Below, one piece after another: positions 51,072-60,557 of a stretch of 64,000 nucleotides of DNA. The stretch comes from Planococcus citreus (GTDB lineage Bacteria; Bacillota; Bacilli; Bacillales_A; Planococcaceae): NCBI RefSeq assembly GCF_003664125.1, contig NZ_RCCP01000003.1, positions 62,001 through 126,000 on the forward strand. The letters run 5' to 3'. Within the stretch, counting starts at the first letter, position 1. The number at the start of each line of letters is the position of its first letter. Under the pieces are notes generated by a model. The model was not told the DNA's origin. It did no database searches and saw nothing but the letters and a program-made list of their open reading frames with translations. The translations under genes were made by a program, and so were the position numbers.

Positions 51072-52125
51072 AATGCAAATTAATAACTTTAAATCTATAG
51101 AGAGTACAGAAATTAACTTCGCTAGTTTTACTTTCTTAGTCGGCATGAATTCCTCAGGCAAATCAACGGTAATTCAATCATTATTACTAGCAGCGCAAAA
51201 TCTTGCTTCACAAACTAATAACCCACTCAATGGATTATTAGTATCGCTTGGTACTTTTCAAGAATCAAGAAACTTTATTACTAATTCTAAAGAGATTGAG
51301 TTAAAAATTTTTTCGGAAAATAGTGAGGAAGTTAATATTAAAGTTGAGGATAAGAACGGGAAAACAAAAGCTGAAATAACTAATAGTGATTCCGAATTAG
51401 GGAAGTATTTAAACTTTTCAAATAAAAAGATCAAATACTTATCCTCCCATAGAATAGGAAACCAAGATTTATATAGTCTAAATTATAGTGACATTACAGA
51501 GATTGGATTACTGGGAGAGTTTGCCGTTGATTATTTTGAAAAGAATAAGACAAAGCCAATAGTTACTGAGTTAATTAAAGATAAAGTTATCAGTTCAACA
51601 TTAGAAGCCCAAGTTAATTATTGGTTGAATTATATTCTGAATGGAGAAATAAGAACTGAAAACATTGAGGGAACTGACAGTGTAAAAGCTCAATATAAAA
51701 TTATGAATAGTAGATTTGTACGCCCTAAAAACGTTGGTGCAGGTTTAAGTTATGTCATTTCACTTTTAATTACATTGTTAGCATCGAAGCCAGGAGATAT
51801 AAATATAATTGAAAACCCTGAGATACATTTACATCCAAGAGCACAGTCTAGATTAACAGAGTTCATGGTTTTTATTAGCACTAAAGAAGTGAAATTAATA
51901 GTTGAATCACATAGTGATCATATATTTAATGGATTAAGAAAAGCTATTTACAAGGGGCAAATAAATATAGAAGAAGTTTCGGCATATTATTTTGAACTTG
52001 ACAAGAGAAGTTTATCTCAGATTACTCCAATAGAATTTAATAATAAAGGAAAAGTAACTTATCAAATTCCAGGTTTATTTGATCAATTCGACGATGATCT
52101 AGATGTACTACTAGGAATAAACTAA
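51061..52125 (+). CDS. DUF3696-like AAA/ABC-type ATPase, second gene of the cassette
   Basis: A 354-residue ATPase of the RecF/SMC-like, OLD-related group: Walker A GMNSSGKSTVIQ near residue 28-39, signature-like GAGLSYVISLL, Walker B NIIENPEIHLHP near 243 and the switch His in ESHSDHIFNGLR. The DUF3696 group is found in defence loci. It overlaps the DUF262 gene and is followed 1 nt later by the third gene, so the three are co-translated. It could power or sense in an abortive system. The ATG at 51061 follows AGGAGG. Confidence 0.82.
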   Translation: MLSKMQINNFKSIESTEINFASFTFLVGMNSSGKSTVIQSLLLAAQNLASQTNNPLNGLLVSLGTFQESRNFITNSKEIELKIFSENSEEVNIKVEDKNGKTKAEITNSDSELGKYLNFSNKKIKYLSSHRIGNQDLYSLNYSDITEIGLLGEFAVDYFEKNKTKPIVTELIKDKVISSTLEAQVNYWLNYILNGEIRTENIEGTDSVKAQYKIMNSRFVRPKNVGAGLSYVISLLITLLASKPGDINIIENPEIHLHPRAQSRLTEFMVFISTKEVKLIVESHSDHIFNGLRKAIYKGQINIEEVSAYYFELDKRSLSQITPIEFNNKGKVTYQIPGLFDQFDDDLDVLLGIN

Positions 52126-52126
52126 G

Positions 52127-52987
52127 ATGGAGATAATCTTAAATGAACTTTCATTAGAAAACCAGTTCGAGAACTCTGAAGACTTTTTTATTAAGTTTAA
52201 AAGAATAATCGAAGTCTACAAAATTGCTATTGATAATCACTTTAGTCTATTAAAGCCCAGTCATTTATATTCAATAATACTGTTTGAAAGCGTTAGTTTT
52301 CATGATATTTTGACAGCACCACAATATAGGAAATCCGATGAAATGAAACGATATAAATCTATTTTAAGTAAAATTATTCAAGATGAGCCTTTTTGGGATT
52401 TAGATGCGTTACATGTTAATACTGATCATTATAAGTGTGATTTTACAGATAAAATAAATAACTACGGTTTAGCAGAAGCTTGTGAAAGAGACAAGTATGT
52501 CTTTTCATTTGAAACTAAGATATATAAAGACAAAAATAATTTGGAAGTAAAAAAGAACGACAGTGAAACTATAGAGATTAAAAATTTAATTACCTCAAAA
52601 GATATTACAGAGGAATTATATTTGAAAGGTTTAATAGACGAATCATGTTACTGTATTCAGAGGTTTAATAATACTAAACTGTCTTTTGAAGAATTAGAAG
52701 AAGATTATGGATTTAAAACATTATCAATTGAACAACGAAAATTATTTATTAATAAATTCGAGGAATTTATAGAAATGGATTGGGAACAAATTTTAAAATC
52801 TGATGGTTTGGATTATAAAGAATATACTCCAAGTAAAAAGAATTGGTTTGGAGGAACTGAATATAACCAAATAAAGATAATGAAATTTAGAATTAGCCAA
52901 AAGTATAGATGCTTTGGTTACAGAGTCAAAGACACTTTTAAAGTTCTACGATTTGAAACAAACCACAAGGTCAGTGATAATGGTTAG
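52127..52987 (+). CDS. Unknown third gene of the DUF262/ATPase cassette
   Basis: A 286-residue soluble, acidic and Lys-rich protein with no domain I recognise. The N-terminal region is helical (EDFFIKFKRIIEVYKIAID). The last 45 residues (IMKFRISQKYRCFGYRVKD and FKVLRFETNHKVSD) look like a beta-rich module similar to RelE-type ends, but this is weak. No ribosome site of its own is clear; the start is 1 nt after the ATPase stop, so coupling is likely. It is probably the effector or a specificity factor of the cassette. A strong terminator follows at 53036. Confidence 0.6.
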   Translation: MEIILNELSLENQFENSEDFFIKFKRIIEVYKIAIDNHFSLLKPSHLYSIILFESVSFHDILTAPQYRKSDEMKRYKSILSKIIQDEPFWDLDALHVNTDHYKCDFTDKINNYGLAEACERDKYVFSFETKIYKDKNNLEVKKNDSETIEIKNLITSKDITEELYLKGLIDESCYCIQRFNNTKLSFEELEEDYGFKTLSIEQRKLFINKFEEFIEMDWEQILKSDGLDYKEYTPSKKNWFGGTEYNQIKIMKFRISQKYRCFGYRVKDTFKVLRFETNHKVSDNG

Positions 52988-53035
52988 CTAGTATAACTTT
53001 ATATTTGATTTTAAGATAGTTAATTCAAAAATTAT

Positions 53036-53078
53036 AAAGCTCCACTTAATTCCTTTAATTGGAATTAAGTGGAGCTTT
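53036..53078. terminator. Bidirectional terminator between the cassette and the deaminase pair
   Basis: Perfect 18-bp stem AAAGCTCCACTTAATTCC with complement (53036-53053, 53061-53078), 7-nt loop, T-run both ways. Confidence 0.88.
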
Positions 53079-53115
53079 TAATAAATGTAATTTTAAGGTT
53101 TTTAAGAAAAGTAAT

Positions 53116-53400
53116 TCATGTAAAAGTAACAAGTTCTTTTTGAGGCACTGCAATACTGTCTCTTTCGCTGAGTGTTTTAATTTCTTTATCTATGTGATCA
53201 AGTTGTATTGAGTTTTCTTTACAGTATTTTTGAATTTTAGTATAGATCATAAATTTATGAATATCACTTTTATGTGAAAGATATTCATACTCATCAAGGA
53301 CAATTATTGCTACATCTTTAGCATTGTAGCCTTTACTACTTTGTTTTAAAAGTTCAAGACTTAAATAATAATCTAGTTCTTTTGATGTAGGTAGTTTCAT
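53116..53400 (-). CDS. Small unknown protein beside the deaminase-like gene (94 aa)
   Basis: A soluble 94-residue protein, starting MKLPTSKELDYYLSLELLKQ, with no match I know. AAGGAGG precedes the ATG by 6 nt. It lies 42 nt downstream of the deaminase-like gene on the same strand, so they probably form an operon. In polymorphic toxin systems a small gene after a deaminase is often its immunity protein; that role here is speculation. Confidence 0.6.
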   Translation of the reverse strand: MKLPTSKELDYYLSLELLKQSSKGYNAKDVAIIVLDEYEYLSHKSDIHKFMIYTKIQKYCKENSIQLDHIDKEIKTLSERDSIAVPQKELVTFT

Positions 53401-53442
53401 AATAAGCCTCCTTAATTATAGAAATTATAAACGAATTACATA

Positions 53443-53898
53443 TTACGATCGATCCCAAAAAACTTTTATAAGGACTCCTGGATATTTATTTTTAAATTGT
53501 TTAATTACATTTTCACAACTAATACACGGTTTTTTTTCGGTATACAGAAAAATTTCTCCTCTAGTATTAGTGTTATTACTTAAGTATCCGGCTATATATT
53601 CTAAAACTTTAGCCTCTGTATCAAACTTTCTGTCAAGAAAAGTATTGGAATTTTTTAACTTCACTTTATAAGTTTTAAACTTTCTCTTAGTTTTTAAAAA
53701 AATGTATCCATTTGCCCCAAGAGAGGAGCTCTTATCATTAATTGAACTATGGGCCTTCAGTTTCCTTGGGATTTTTTTTATTCTGACCTCTGCTAATCCT
53801 AAGTTACCGGTAAAAGACAAAGGCATTGGCAACTGTTCTCTTAACTTCTCTGCTCGATGTTGCATTCTACTATGGATAGGGGAGATTTTTTTATGCAT
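53443..53898 (-). CDS. Stand-alone nucleic-acid-deaminase-like protein (151 aa)
   Basis: The C-terminal half has the pattern of toxin-type cytidine deaminases: FDTEAKVLEYIA (residues 93-103, the T-E-x-K variant of the H/C-x-E motif) and EKKPCISCENVIKQFKNKYPG (zinc ligands Cys125 and Cys128), ending in IKVFWD. In this clade such domains normally sit at the end of large secreted toxins; here the protein is only 151 residues, with a basic N-terminus and no signal peptide. It may act inside the cell, for example in phage defence, or be a displaced toxin tip. The metal-site first ligand is the point to verify. Confidence 0.65.
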   Translation of the reverse strand: MHKKISPIHSRMQHRAEKLREQLPMPLSFTGNLGLAEVRIKKIPRKLKAHSSINDKSSSLGANGYIFLKTKRKFKTYKVKLKNSNTFLDRKFDTEAKVLEYIAGYLSNNTNTRGEIFLYTEKKPCISCENVIKQFKNKYPGVLIKVFWDRS

Positions 53899-54186
53899 AA
53901 GTCACCTTTTAAAAACATTTTTATTATTATAACAGATTTAAAACAACAAATAAAATTAGTGGATTTTTATTTTAGAGTAAATTTCTTCAATTGAGTGATT
54001 GTTATGGAGTATGTACATAATCACTGTTCCTCTCTGACGTTTAGTAGGCTGTAGCAAAAGTTCTTATTATAAGTATAGATGATTATATTAAATTTTATAG
54101 ATAATTATCTAAATAATCTGCATCCCTCTTTAATCAAATGATAAAATAGAAGGAAAATATCCCCATCTTTAAGTAAGGAGCTTGTT

Positions 54187-56058
54187 ATGACCCACTCACT
54201 AGAACAAATCGCACAACTCGAACACTCAAAAGAATTCGCCCGGCTGCATCAGAAGTTCCATCAATTCAATCCGCTGAAAGTGTTACGGGTGGATCAGTTT
54301 GAAATTCGCCATTCGAACATTTTGGCGTGGCTGCTTGATCCGAATGAGACGCATCAGCTCGGCAGTTTCTTTTTGAAGAAATTGCTGACGCGTCTTGTGA
54401 TGCGTGCGGAGAACGAAGGAAAAGGGGACGGCATCGACTTTTTGTCGTTTCTTTATAGTTCATTCCATGATGCGGAAGTGTCGCGGGAAGTGAAGACGCA
54501 TACGAACCGGATGATCGATCTGCTTGTCCATGTGCCGTCGCAGAAACTGGTACTCGTCATCGAAAACAAATTCCATGCCGGCGAGTCGGACGGACAGCTT
54601 GTGGATTATTTGGCTTATGCGAAAGCTGAGTTTCAGGAGCCAGGCTACACGGTGCTGCCGATCTTTTTGACCTTGGCAAGTGAGGAGCCGTCGGATGACA
54701 GCTATTTACTCTTAGGCTATGAGGACGTACTTGAAATCATTGAGCAACAACTCGAGTTCTCGAAAGAAACGACCGCGGATGCCATTTATGATTTTTTATC
54801 GTTTTACATAGAAGTCCTGAAAGAGCAATTGGTCCATGACGCGGAATCGGTGGAACTGGCGCTGACAGTGTATGATGAAAATAAAAACGCTATCGATTTC
54901 CTATTCTTGAGCCAGAATGACAATTTCAAGAAACAGGCGGTCTACAAAAGCATTTATAAGCAACTTGCCAAGTTAGATGAGTCGGAGAAAACGGCACTGC
55001 GGAAAATCTATGGCGCCAAGAAAAAGACCATTGATTTTGTCTTCAACATCGGCGGCAACGTCATCCGGGAAGCGTTCCTCGATTTCGTCAAAGAAGCGGA
55101 CATGCCAGAAGAAGCCTATGCGGCGCATATCCGATTCCCACATTTCATCTTGCCGGATTGGTCTGATTTCCAAGAGACGCTGGGGGAGCCGGCATCTGCG
55201 TATTGGCTCGGCCAGGCGTTCATCATTTGGTTCGAACGACAAGTCGGTGAACGTTTGAAGATAACCGTAGAATTGGGTCCAATCCCGTATGTGGAGAGAT
55301 ATCGCTTACTGACGGAGTTGGAAAAGCGGGACGTTAGCTTCCAGCAAAGCGGTAAAGAGGAAGGAAAACGGTATACAAAAATTTATACGGCATGGACAGA
55401 TGTCGGCGAATGGGCGTCCAAGCAGGAAGTGTTGAAGAGCATGTTCGTTTTGTATGATGCACCGGAACTGAATGACTTGTTTCGGAAGATTGCGGAGTCC
55501 GTTGAAGTAATGGAAGATGCGACAGAAGAAGTAGAAGAAGTAACGGAATCCAAACTAGAAAAAGTCTTGAACAAATCAACTGTCCCGCCAATACCAAAAG
55601 AAGCTTTCGACTTATTTTGTGCTAAGCACCATATTGCGGAGGCAGAGCGGAACTATCATTGGCGAAACCCATCATTTGTAGTACCAGCCTTTACAAGAAT
55701 AGAAGAACGATACGGCATGAGCCGCTTTGACTGGTGGTGGCATAATGGTGCACTGTTATTCTGGTTTGATCAATTGCGAGATGGGAGGCTAAAACTCATA
55801 CTCGAACTGGGCCCACTGCAAGGAGAAGACCGAGTGGCATTGATCAGAGAGTTGGAAATGCTAGGAGTAACTTTCAAGGCAGTTTCAAAGTTAAGAACAG
55901 CTGCCTATACACGGCTTTATTCAAACATTAAAGTAATCGAAGACTGGCAAGACGCACAGCAAGTGGCTGAGGAAATGACCAAGCTCTTCCAGCATCCGCG
56001 TCACCAGGAATTATTGGCGAAAATTGAAGCGGTGAGCATGGCGAGTTCGGATATTTAA
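54187..56058 (+). CDS. PD-(D/E)XK nuclease-family protein with duplicated C-terminal domain
   Basis: A 623-residue protein. The N-terminal nuclease domain fits the PDDEXK_4 group: FEIRHSNILAWLLDP near 38-52, then the core RMIDLLVHV ... LVLVIENKFHAGESDGQLVDY (about 107-140) with Asp and E-N-K catalytic residues. The C-terminal half contains a repeated module: FIIWFERQVGERLKITVELGP near 345 and LLFWFDQLRDGRLKLILELGP near 530, each followed by a ...LxTELEKRDVSF / ...LIRELEMLGVTF segment. Probably a DNA-targeting defence nuclease. Codon use is closer to the host than its neighbours. AAGGAG precedes the ATG. Confidence 0.8.
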   Translation: MTHSLEQIAQLEHSKEFARLHQKFHQFNPLKVLRVDQFEIRHSNILAWLLDPNETHQLGSFFLKKLLTRLVMRAENEGKGDGIDFLSFLYSSFHDAEVSREVKTHTNRMIDLLVHVPSQKLVLVIENKFHAGESDGQLVDYLAYAKAEFQEPGYTVLPIFLTLASEEPSDDSYLLLGYEDVLEIIEQQLEFSKETTADAIYDFLSFYIEVLKEQLVHDAESVELALTVYDENKNAIDFLFLSQNDNFKKQAVYKSIYKQLAKLDESEKTALRKIYGAKKKTIDFVFNIGGNVIREAFLDFVKEADMPEEAYAAHIRFPHFILPDWSDFQETLGEPASAYWLGQAFIIWFERQVGERLKITVELGPIPYVERYRLLTELEKRDVSFQQSGKEEGKRYTKIYTAWTDVGEWASKQEVLKSMFVLYDAPELNDLFRKIAESVEVMEDATEEVEEVTESKLEKVLNKSTVPPIPKEAFDLFCAKHHIAEAERNYHWRNPSFVVPAFTRIEERYGMSRFDWWWHNGALLFWFDQLRDGRLKLILELGPLQGEDRVALIRELEMLGVTFKAVSKLRTAAYTRLYSNIKVIEDWQDAQQVAEEMTKLFQHPRHQELLAKIEAVSMASSDI

Positions 56059-56070
56059 GGGTGATACAAA

Positions 56071-56581
56071 ATGGCACTGACACAAAAGTAGGTTATTCAA
56101 TCACTTGGGGAGCGGACCCGCGTGAATTGTGCCATTTGACTGGGCGCATGAGCGAACTATATGTTGCTATGTACAGGAACGTTAATATGACAGATTCAGT
56201 GAACGAACGTGGGTACGACGTGGTGACATGAGCGAGTTTTTGTGAAGACTACCGCCCGGACCGGCGGTACTGGATTCGGTGCGTTCAACCCGAATACTTT
56301 GGATTTAGCAGACCGTGTCGTTATTTTGAGATTCAATCAGGAAGAAATGGAACTCGAAATTTTGCTGGGTGTTCCAATTGATGGGGCAAAGTAATTGGTG
56401 ATGGAACGCAAGACGGGAAATTTCCATTATCATGTCGAAACTATTTAAAGCTGACGAGAAGGTACGAAGTTATGAGCAGCTTAAAGTGTCTAAAGAAGCC
56501 CGCTATCAAGACTTCCCAATTAAAGAACTTAGAAGTGGCGAAGTTAAGATGTATGAAGGGGGAGCAGGCATCGAGTTATGA
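56071..56581 (+). pseudogene. Broken gene, DUF6998-like protein of the restriction-associated type
   Basis: Reading frames change several times, but pieces align to one protein: MALTQK then stop, VIQSLGE, a frameshift and apparent deletion, DPRELCHLTGRMSELYVAMY, ERGYDVVT then stop, VKTTARTGGTG, FNPNTLDLADRVVILRFNQE, and MSKLFKADEKVRSYEQL to the end. The T-G-R-x-x-E-L-Y, G-Y-D-V, K-T-T and N-T-L-D order is what I remember of DUF6998 proteins, which have a nuclease-like K-T-T core. Four or more lesions show it is dead. It starts 12 nt after the nuclease gene stop. Confidence 0.7.
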
Positions 56582-56918
56582 AAGCGAAATTAAGAATAAT
56601 TGCTGAAGTACTGTCTATTCTGATTGTGAATAGCAATTCTTATAATTGGCTTTGACTTGAAGCAATTATTATTCGTGTTTTGTAAGAGGGGAAAATGATT
56701 CAATTAAGAGGATTAGATGAAAAAATCTTTATGACTATTAATATTTTATAAAACTATTTGGTTGAAAAATGAAATTATGTAATTTAGCTGATATTTTCTA
56801 TGAAAAAAAGACAGTAATTATTACTTGATTGGGCTAGATTAGAATAGAGTACATAAAACTTCAAGGTCTAGATATATATATAATTTGTTTAAATTAAAAA
56901 AATGGGGTGAAATTATCT
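56582..56918. other. AT-rich gap before the STAND gene
   Basis: No gene seen. The sequence is about 75 percent AT by eye and marks the switch from host-like to foreign composition. Confidence 0.5.
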
Positions 56919-59897
56919 ATGAACAAAGAAATCAATGAAATGATTAATAGAAAGTACATTGGAAGAACGCAATACATATCAGCAATAGAAAACTTTCTCT
57001 CGAAAAAAAATACTCCACACCTTCACTTTCATGGTATAGGTGGAATTGGAAAAAGTTCTCTAAAGAGAATAGTCCAACAAAAATTAATTGAAAGAGATGA
57101 GTATATTTGTCTTCATTTAGATTTTGAGTATAAGCAATACCATAGCATTAGTAAGGCATTAGTCTCTTTAAGTGGATCAGTTAAAAAACATTATAAATTT
57201 GCTCGTTTCCCATCTTTTAATATAGCATATGCTTATTATTGGAAGAAAGTAAACCCTAACTTGAAAATCAAAGAAGACTTTACTCTACCCTTTCTAGAAG
57301 AAGGAGATTTGTCGGCTAATATTTACAATATTTTTGAAGAATCTCCATTGATAGGGATTGTACCTAAGACAGCTAATTTTGGATTTAAAGCTTTAAATAA
57401 GTTTAAGAAGTGGCAGGAACAGAGTGGCTTTAAAGACTTTAAGCAATTGGAAGAATTAGAGGCAGAGGAAATTGAGATGCTCCTAGTAAAATTATGGGCA
57501 GAGGATTTTAATCGAATTGTTAAGTCTAAAGAAGTTCACAGTGTTTTAATTTTAGATACATTGGAGAATATAGGTAATTTAAACCAAGGCAAATTTTTAG
57601 TGAGAAATTCTTTCGAATGGGTAGAAAAACTCATACAATCCTTAACTCAGGTTAGTGTTATTAGCTTCGGGCGGGAGCAACTCGAGAAAGAAAAAAAGTG
57701 GGGGTTAATACAATTTGAAGTGTCAGCATTTGACTTCGAAGAGACTTGCGAACTGTTGAGAGGTAGTTATATAAATAATAAAAAAATTTCAGAAGCGTTG
57801 TTTATATCTACAAAAGGAATACCATATTATTTAGATCTTGCTATAAAAACTTATAATCAAATAGGTTTAGCTCGTGTTCCCACTTCAAAAGATTTCGAAG
57901 GGAATTTAGAAAAAGTCGTAGAGCGTTTTGTGAAATATTTAAACCATGAAGAAAGAGCTATTTTAGAGGTTCTTTCCGTTCCGAAGGGATGGGACAAGAA
58001 GTTATATGACACATTATTTTTAAAAGAAGATGACTTAATAAAAACACGTGCAAATTTTATCGAAGGATGTAACTTTGTTACATATAACAAAGACTTATCC
58101 CAATATACAATGCATAGTCTAATGCGAGAATATTTATTAAAAAATCTCAAAAAAAATTCAGAACGATACGCTCTAATTGTGGAGAAAGTTTACAATTATA
58201 ATAAAGCTATTTTGCTCACGATCGATTATTCCACTCATCCAGACTACCTTAAATATATTTTAGAAGAAACATTTTATCATGCAAAAGAATTGGTTAGTCC
58301 CGAAGACTTTATTTCAAATATCAATAAAATATGCCCACTTTTGACATCTCCAAATTATGATAGATTACTGAATGAAATTATTGAATTCGTGAATAACAAA
58401 AATAAAGATATTAGAGCTCTATATCATCTTAACTCCACCTTAGCTGCTTATTATATTTATTATACAAGCATTGACAAAGCAAATATTTATATTCAAGCAA
58501 CCGGAGAAATTTTTAATAAATTAGACAAAGAAAATCAAAGTCTACAGATATTACATTTTACAATCTTACAGATAAAATATTATGCAGTAAGAAAAGATTA
58601 TAAACAGACTGAAATAATGATTTTAGAAATTATTGACATGCTAGAAGACGTTAATAGACAAGAGGAACTTCAAAGTTTAAAGAACGAATTGTATGGTAAC
58701 TTAACTTTTATTTATATACAACTTGGATTTTTAGAAAAAGCAAATTATTACAGCGAGTTATCTTTACAAAGTGATCAACAAGAAAATACTTTTAATTTTG
58801 CGATGAAATTAAGCAATGGGGGATTAGTGAAATTAAAAAAATTTGATTATAATAAAGCTTTAAAAATGTTCGATAAAGGACTAAGTATTTTAGAAGAATT
58901 GGAAATGCTTAGATGTAGGGAGTATTTTGTTTTAAAAGCAAATCAAGCAGAAGCACTATGGGGTTTGAAAAAGTACGAAAAAGCTAAGGGAATTCATGAA
59001 GAGGTGTTAAAGCAGAGAATAGAAAACTTAGGATACGAACATGCAGACGTAGCGGAATCCTATTTATACGTCACTATGATTTATACAACCGAAAAACAAA
59101 ATTTACTTTTAAGAGATTCTTATTTAAATAGTGCAATTAGAATTTTGTCAAAATTAAATCCATCTCATAACCTAGCTAAAGCATATTCCCTTTATATGCA
59201 ACTTGAAGTAGAAAAGGAAGATGAGAAGAAATCAATTATGTATGGGGAGCAGTCTTTAGAAATTCGTAAGTTAATATATGATTCCACTAGTATTGAACTA
59301 GTATACGGCTATCAGAATCTAGGAGTAACATACGCTCACTATAAAAAATTTGAGAAAGCCATTGAATGCTTTAACGAAGGAATAAAGATTTTGAAAAATC
59401 AAAAAGATGAGCATGATGTAAAAATGTTTATTAGCATGTCTAAAGATAAAGGTGAAGTACTACGTGATTTGGGATTATATAAAGATGCAAAAGTTATTTA
59501 CCAAGAAATTGTGCCTCTACTTGAAAGTGAAGCTTTAGAGCAGGCCAATATTCTTAATGTACTCGGTGTTACACTTCGGCATTTGGAAGATTATAAAGGG
59601 GCTGAAAAAGTTTATAAGAAAGCACTTCGAATACGTATAAATTATTTGCCTGAAAATCACAGAGATGTTGCTGTGACTCACCTGAATTTAGGTATCGCAT
59701 ACCATTTATTGAAAGCAAAGAAGAAAGAAAAAGAGCACTTAGAAGAATCTTTTAATATTTTTTCAAAAGATCTAGTGCAACATAAAAAAGAGTTGTTTCA
59801 AGTTTGTGGTATGTTAGTAATGATATATAAAGAATCGGGAAATTCGATTAAGTTTAATTATTATAAAAAAATAGCTTTATCGTTGAAGGGAAAATAG
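56919..59897 (+). CDS. STAND-type P-loop ATPase with TPR repeats
   Basis: A 992-residue protein. The NTPase starts almost at the N-terminus: RKYIGRTQYISAIENFL, P-loop HGIGGIGKSSLKR (Lys45-Ser46), Walker B near SVLILDTLENIG (about 208-219) and a sensor-like SFGREQLEKEKKWG. A winged-helix-like region follows (EERAILEVLSVPKGWD). From about 520 to the end lie TPR-like helix pairs, such as NGGLVKLKKFDYNKALKMF, ANQAEALWGLKKYEKAKG, YQNLGVTYAHYKKFEKAIECF and LGIAYHLLKAKKKEKEHLEE. STAND proteins with repeats sense phage proteins in Avs-like and related systems, but no effector domain is seen at either end. The stop codon abuts an IS relic, so the original 3' end may be lost. Very AT-rich. Confidence 0.83.
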   Translation: MNKEINEMINRKYIGRTQYISAIENFLSKKNTPHLHFHGIGGIGKSSLKRIVQQKLIERDEYICLHLDFEYKQYHSISKALVSLSGSVKKHYKFARFPSFNIAYAYYWKKVNPNLKIKEDFTLPFLEEGDLSANIYNIFEESPLIGIVPKTANFGFKALNKFKKWQEQSGFKDFKQLEELEAEEIEMLLVKLWAEDFNRIVKSKEVHSVLILDTLENIGNLNQGKFLVRNSFEWVEKLIQSLTQVSVISFGREQLEKEKKWGLIQFEVSAFDFEETCELLRGSYINNKKISEALFISTKGIPYYLDLAIKTYNQIGLARVPTSKDFEGNLEKVVERFVKYLNHEERAILEVLSVPKGWDKKLYDTLFLKEDDLIKTRANFIEGCNFVTYNKDLSQYTMHSLMREYLLKNLKKNSERYALIVEKVYNYNKAILLTIDYSTHPDYLKYILEETFYHAKELVSPEDFISNINKICPLLTSPNYDRLLNEIIEFVNNKNKDIRALYHLNSTLAAYYIYYTSIDKANIYIQATGEIFNKLDKENQSLQILHFTILQIKYYAVRKDYKQTEIMILEIIDMLEDVNRQEELQSLKNELYGNLTFIYIQLGFLEKANYYSELSLQSDQQENTFNFAMKLSNGGLVKLKKFDYNKALKMFDKGLSILEELEMLRCREYFVLKANQAEALWGLKKYEKAKGIHEEVLKQRIENLGYEHADVAESYLYVTMIYTTEKQNLLLRDSYLNSAIRILSKLNPSHNLAKAYSLYMQLEVEKEDEKKSIMYGEQSLEIRKLIYDSTSIELVYGYQNLGVTYAHYKKFEKAIECFNEGIKILKNQKDEHDVKMFISMSKDKGEVLRDLGLYKDAKVIYQEIVPLLESEALEQANILNVLGVTLRHLEDYKGAEKVYKKALRIRINYLPENHRDVAVTHLNLGIAYHLLKAKKKEKEHLEESFNIFSKDLVQHKKELFQVCGMLVMIYKESGNSIKFNYYKKIALSLKGK

Positions 59898-60396
59898 CCG
59901 ACCTCATCCAACATGATCAAATCCAGTCATGTCCATTTCTTGAGGAGACGAGTGACTGTCTCTTTGGACCATGCCTTGTGACACTCCGCGACCAGATCCG
60001 TTGCGATAAGGAACAGGACACTATAGCCTTGGATGAAAGCTTCCAATGCAAAAGTGATATCGTCAGATCCGTATTGCCGACACCTGGCGGTCCCAGGAGA
60101 AGCCGGTTTTCGCCATTCACAATGTACCGATAGGTCATTGTTTCGTTGCTCGTTAAGACTCGGTTGGAATGCCAAACCAAAATCATGGGTGATTTTGGTT
60201 TAAGGGAGTTTCGCTCGATGAATCCTTCGGTTCAATTTAGTGGATTTACGGTGTTCCCATTCTCCGTAAACGATCGTGTGTAAAAGTCGAAATATGATAC
60301 ATTATGCGTAGAAGCGTTATCGACCAAATCATCGAGATGACTGGCCGTAAGTGCTCAGTTCAGGTGATGCAGCCGTTCTTCCAGAAGGGATTTCAT
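59896..60396 (-). pseudogene. istB: IS21-family IstB ATPase relic
   Basis: Reading the minus strand from ATG at 60396 (AAAGGAGGTG upstream): MKSLLEERLHHLN, stop, SHLDDLVDNAS, VSYFDFYTR, several frameshifts, then RYIVNGENRLLLGPPGVGNTD (P-loop with Lys changed to Asn), ALEAFIQGYSVLFLIATDLV, and LDLIMLDEVGY (Walker B), where it ends at the STAND gene stop. This is the IstB order, missing the C-terminal third. No IstA or terminal inverted repeats were found. Dead and 3'-truncated. Confidence 0.82.
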
Positions 60397-60557
60397 TCAA
60401 AATCACCTCCTTTTTCAACATCGACATATACCCTCTACAACATGGTATATGCCGATTATCCTTGATAAATGAGGAGTTTTAAAACGGCGTTATTGGGTAT
60501 TTTATCACTGGCAGTGACAATATATAGAAAGTCTTCCTGAAAGTTATGATATCTTAT

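Noticed and set aside
59917..60186. Two short minus-strand ORFs taken as genes
   Set aside because: They are overlapping frames of one broken IstB gene.
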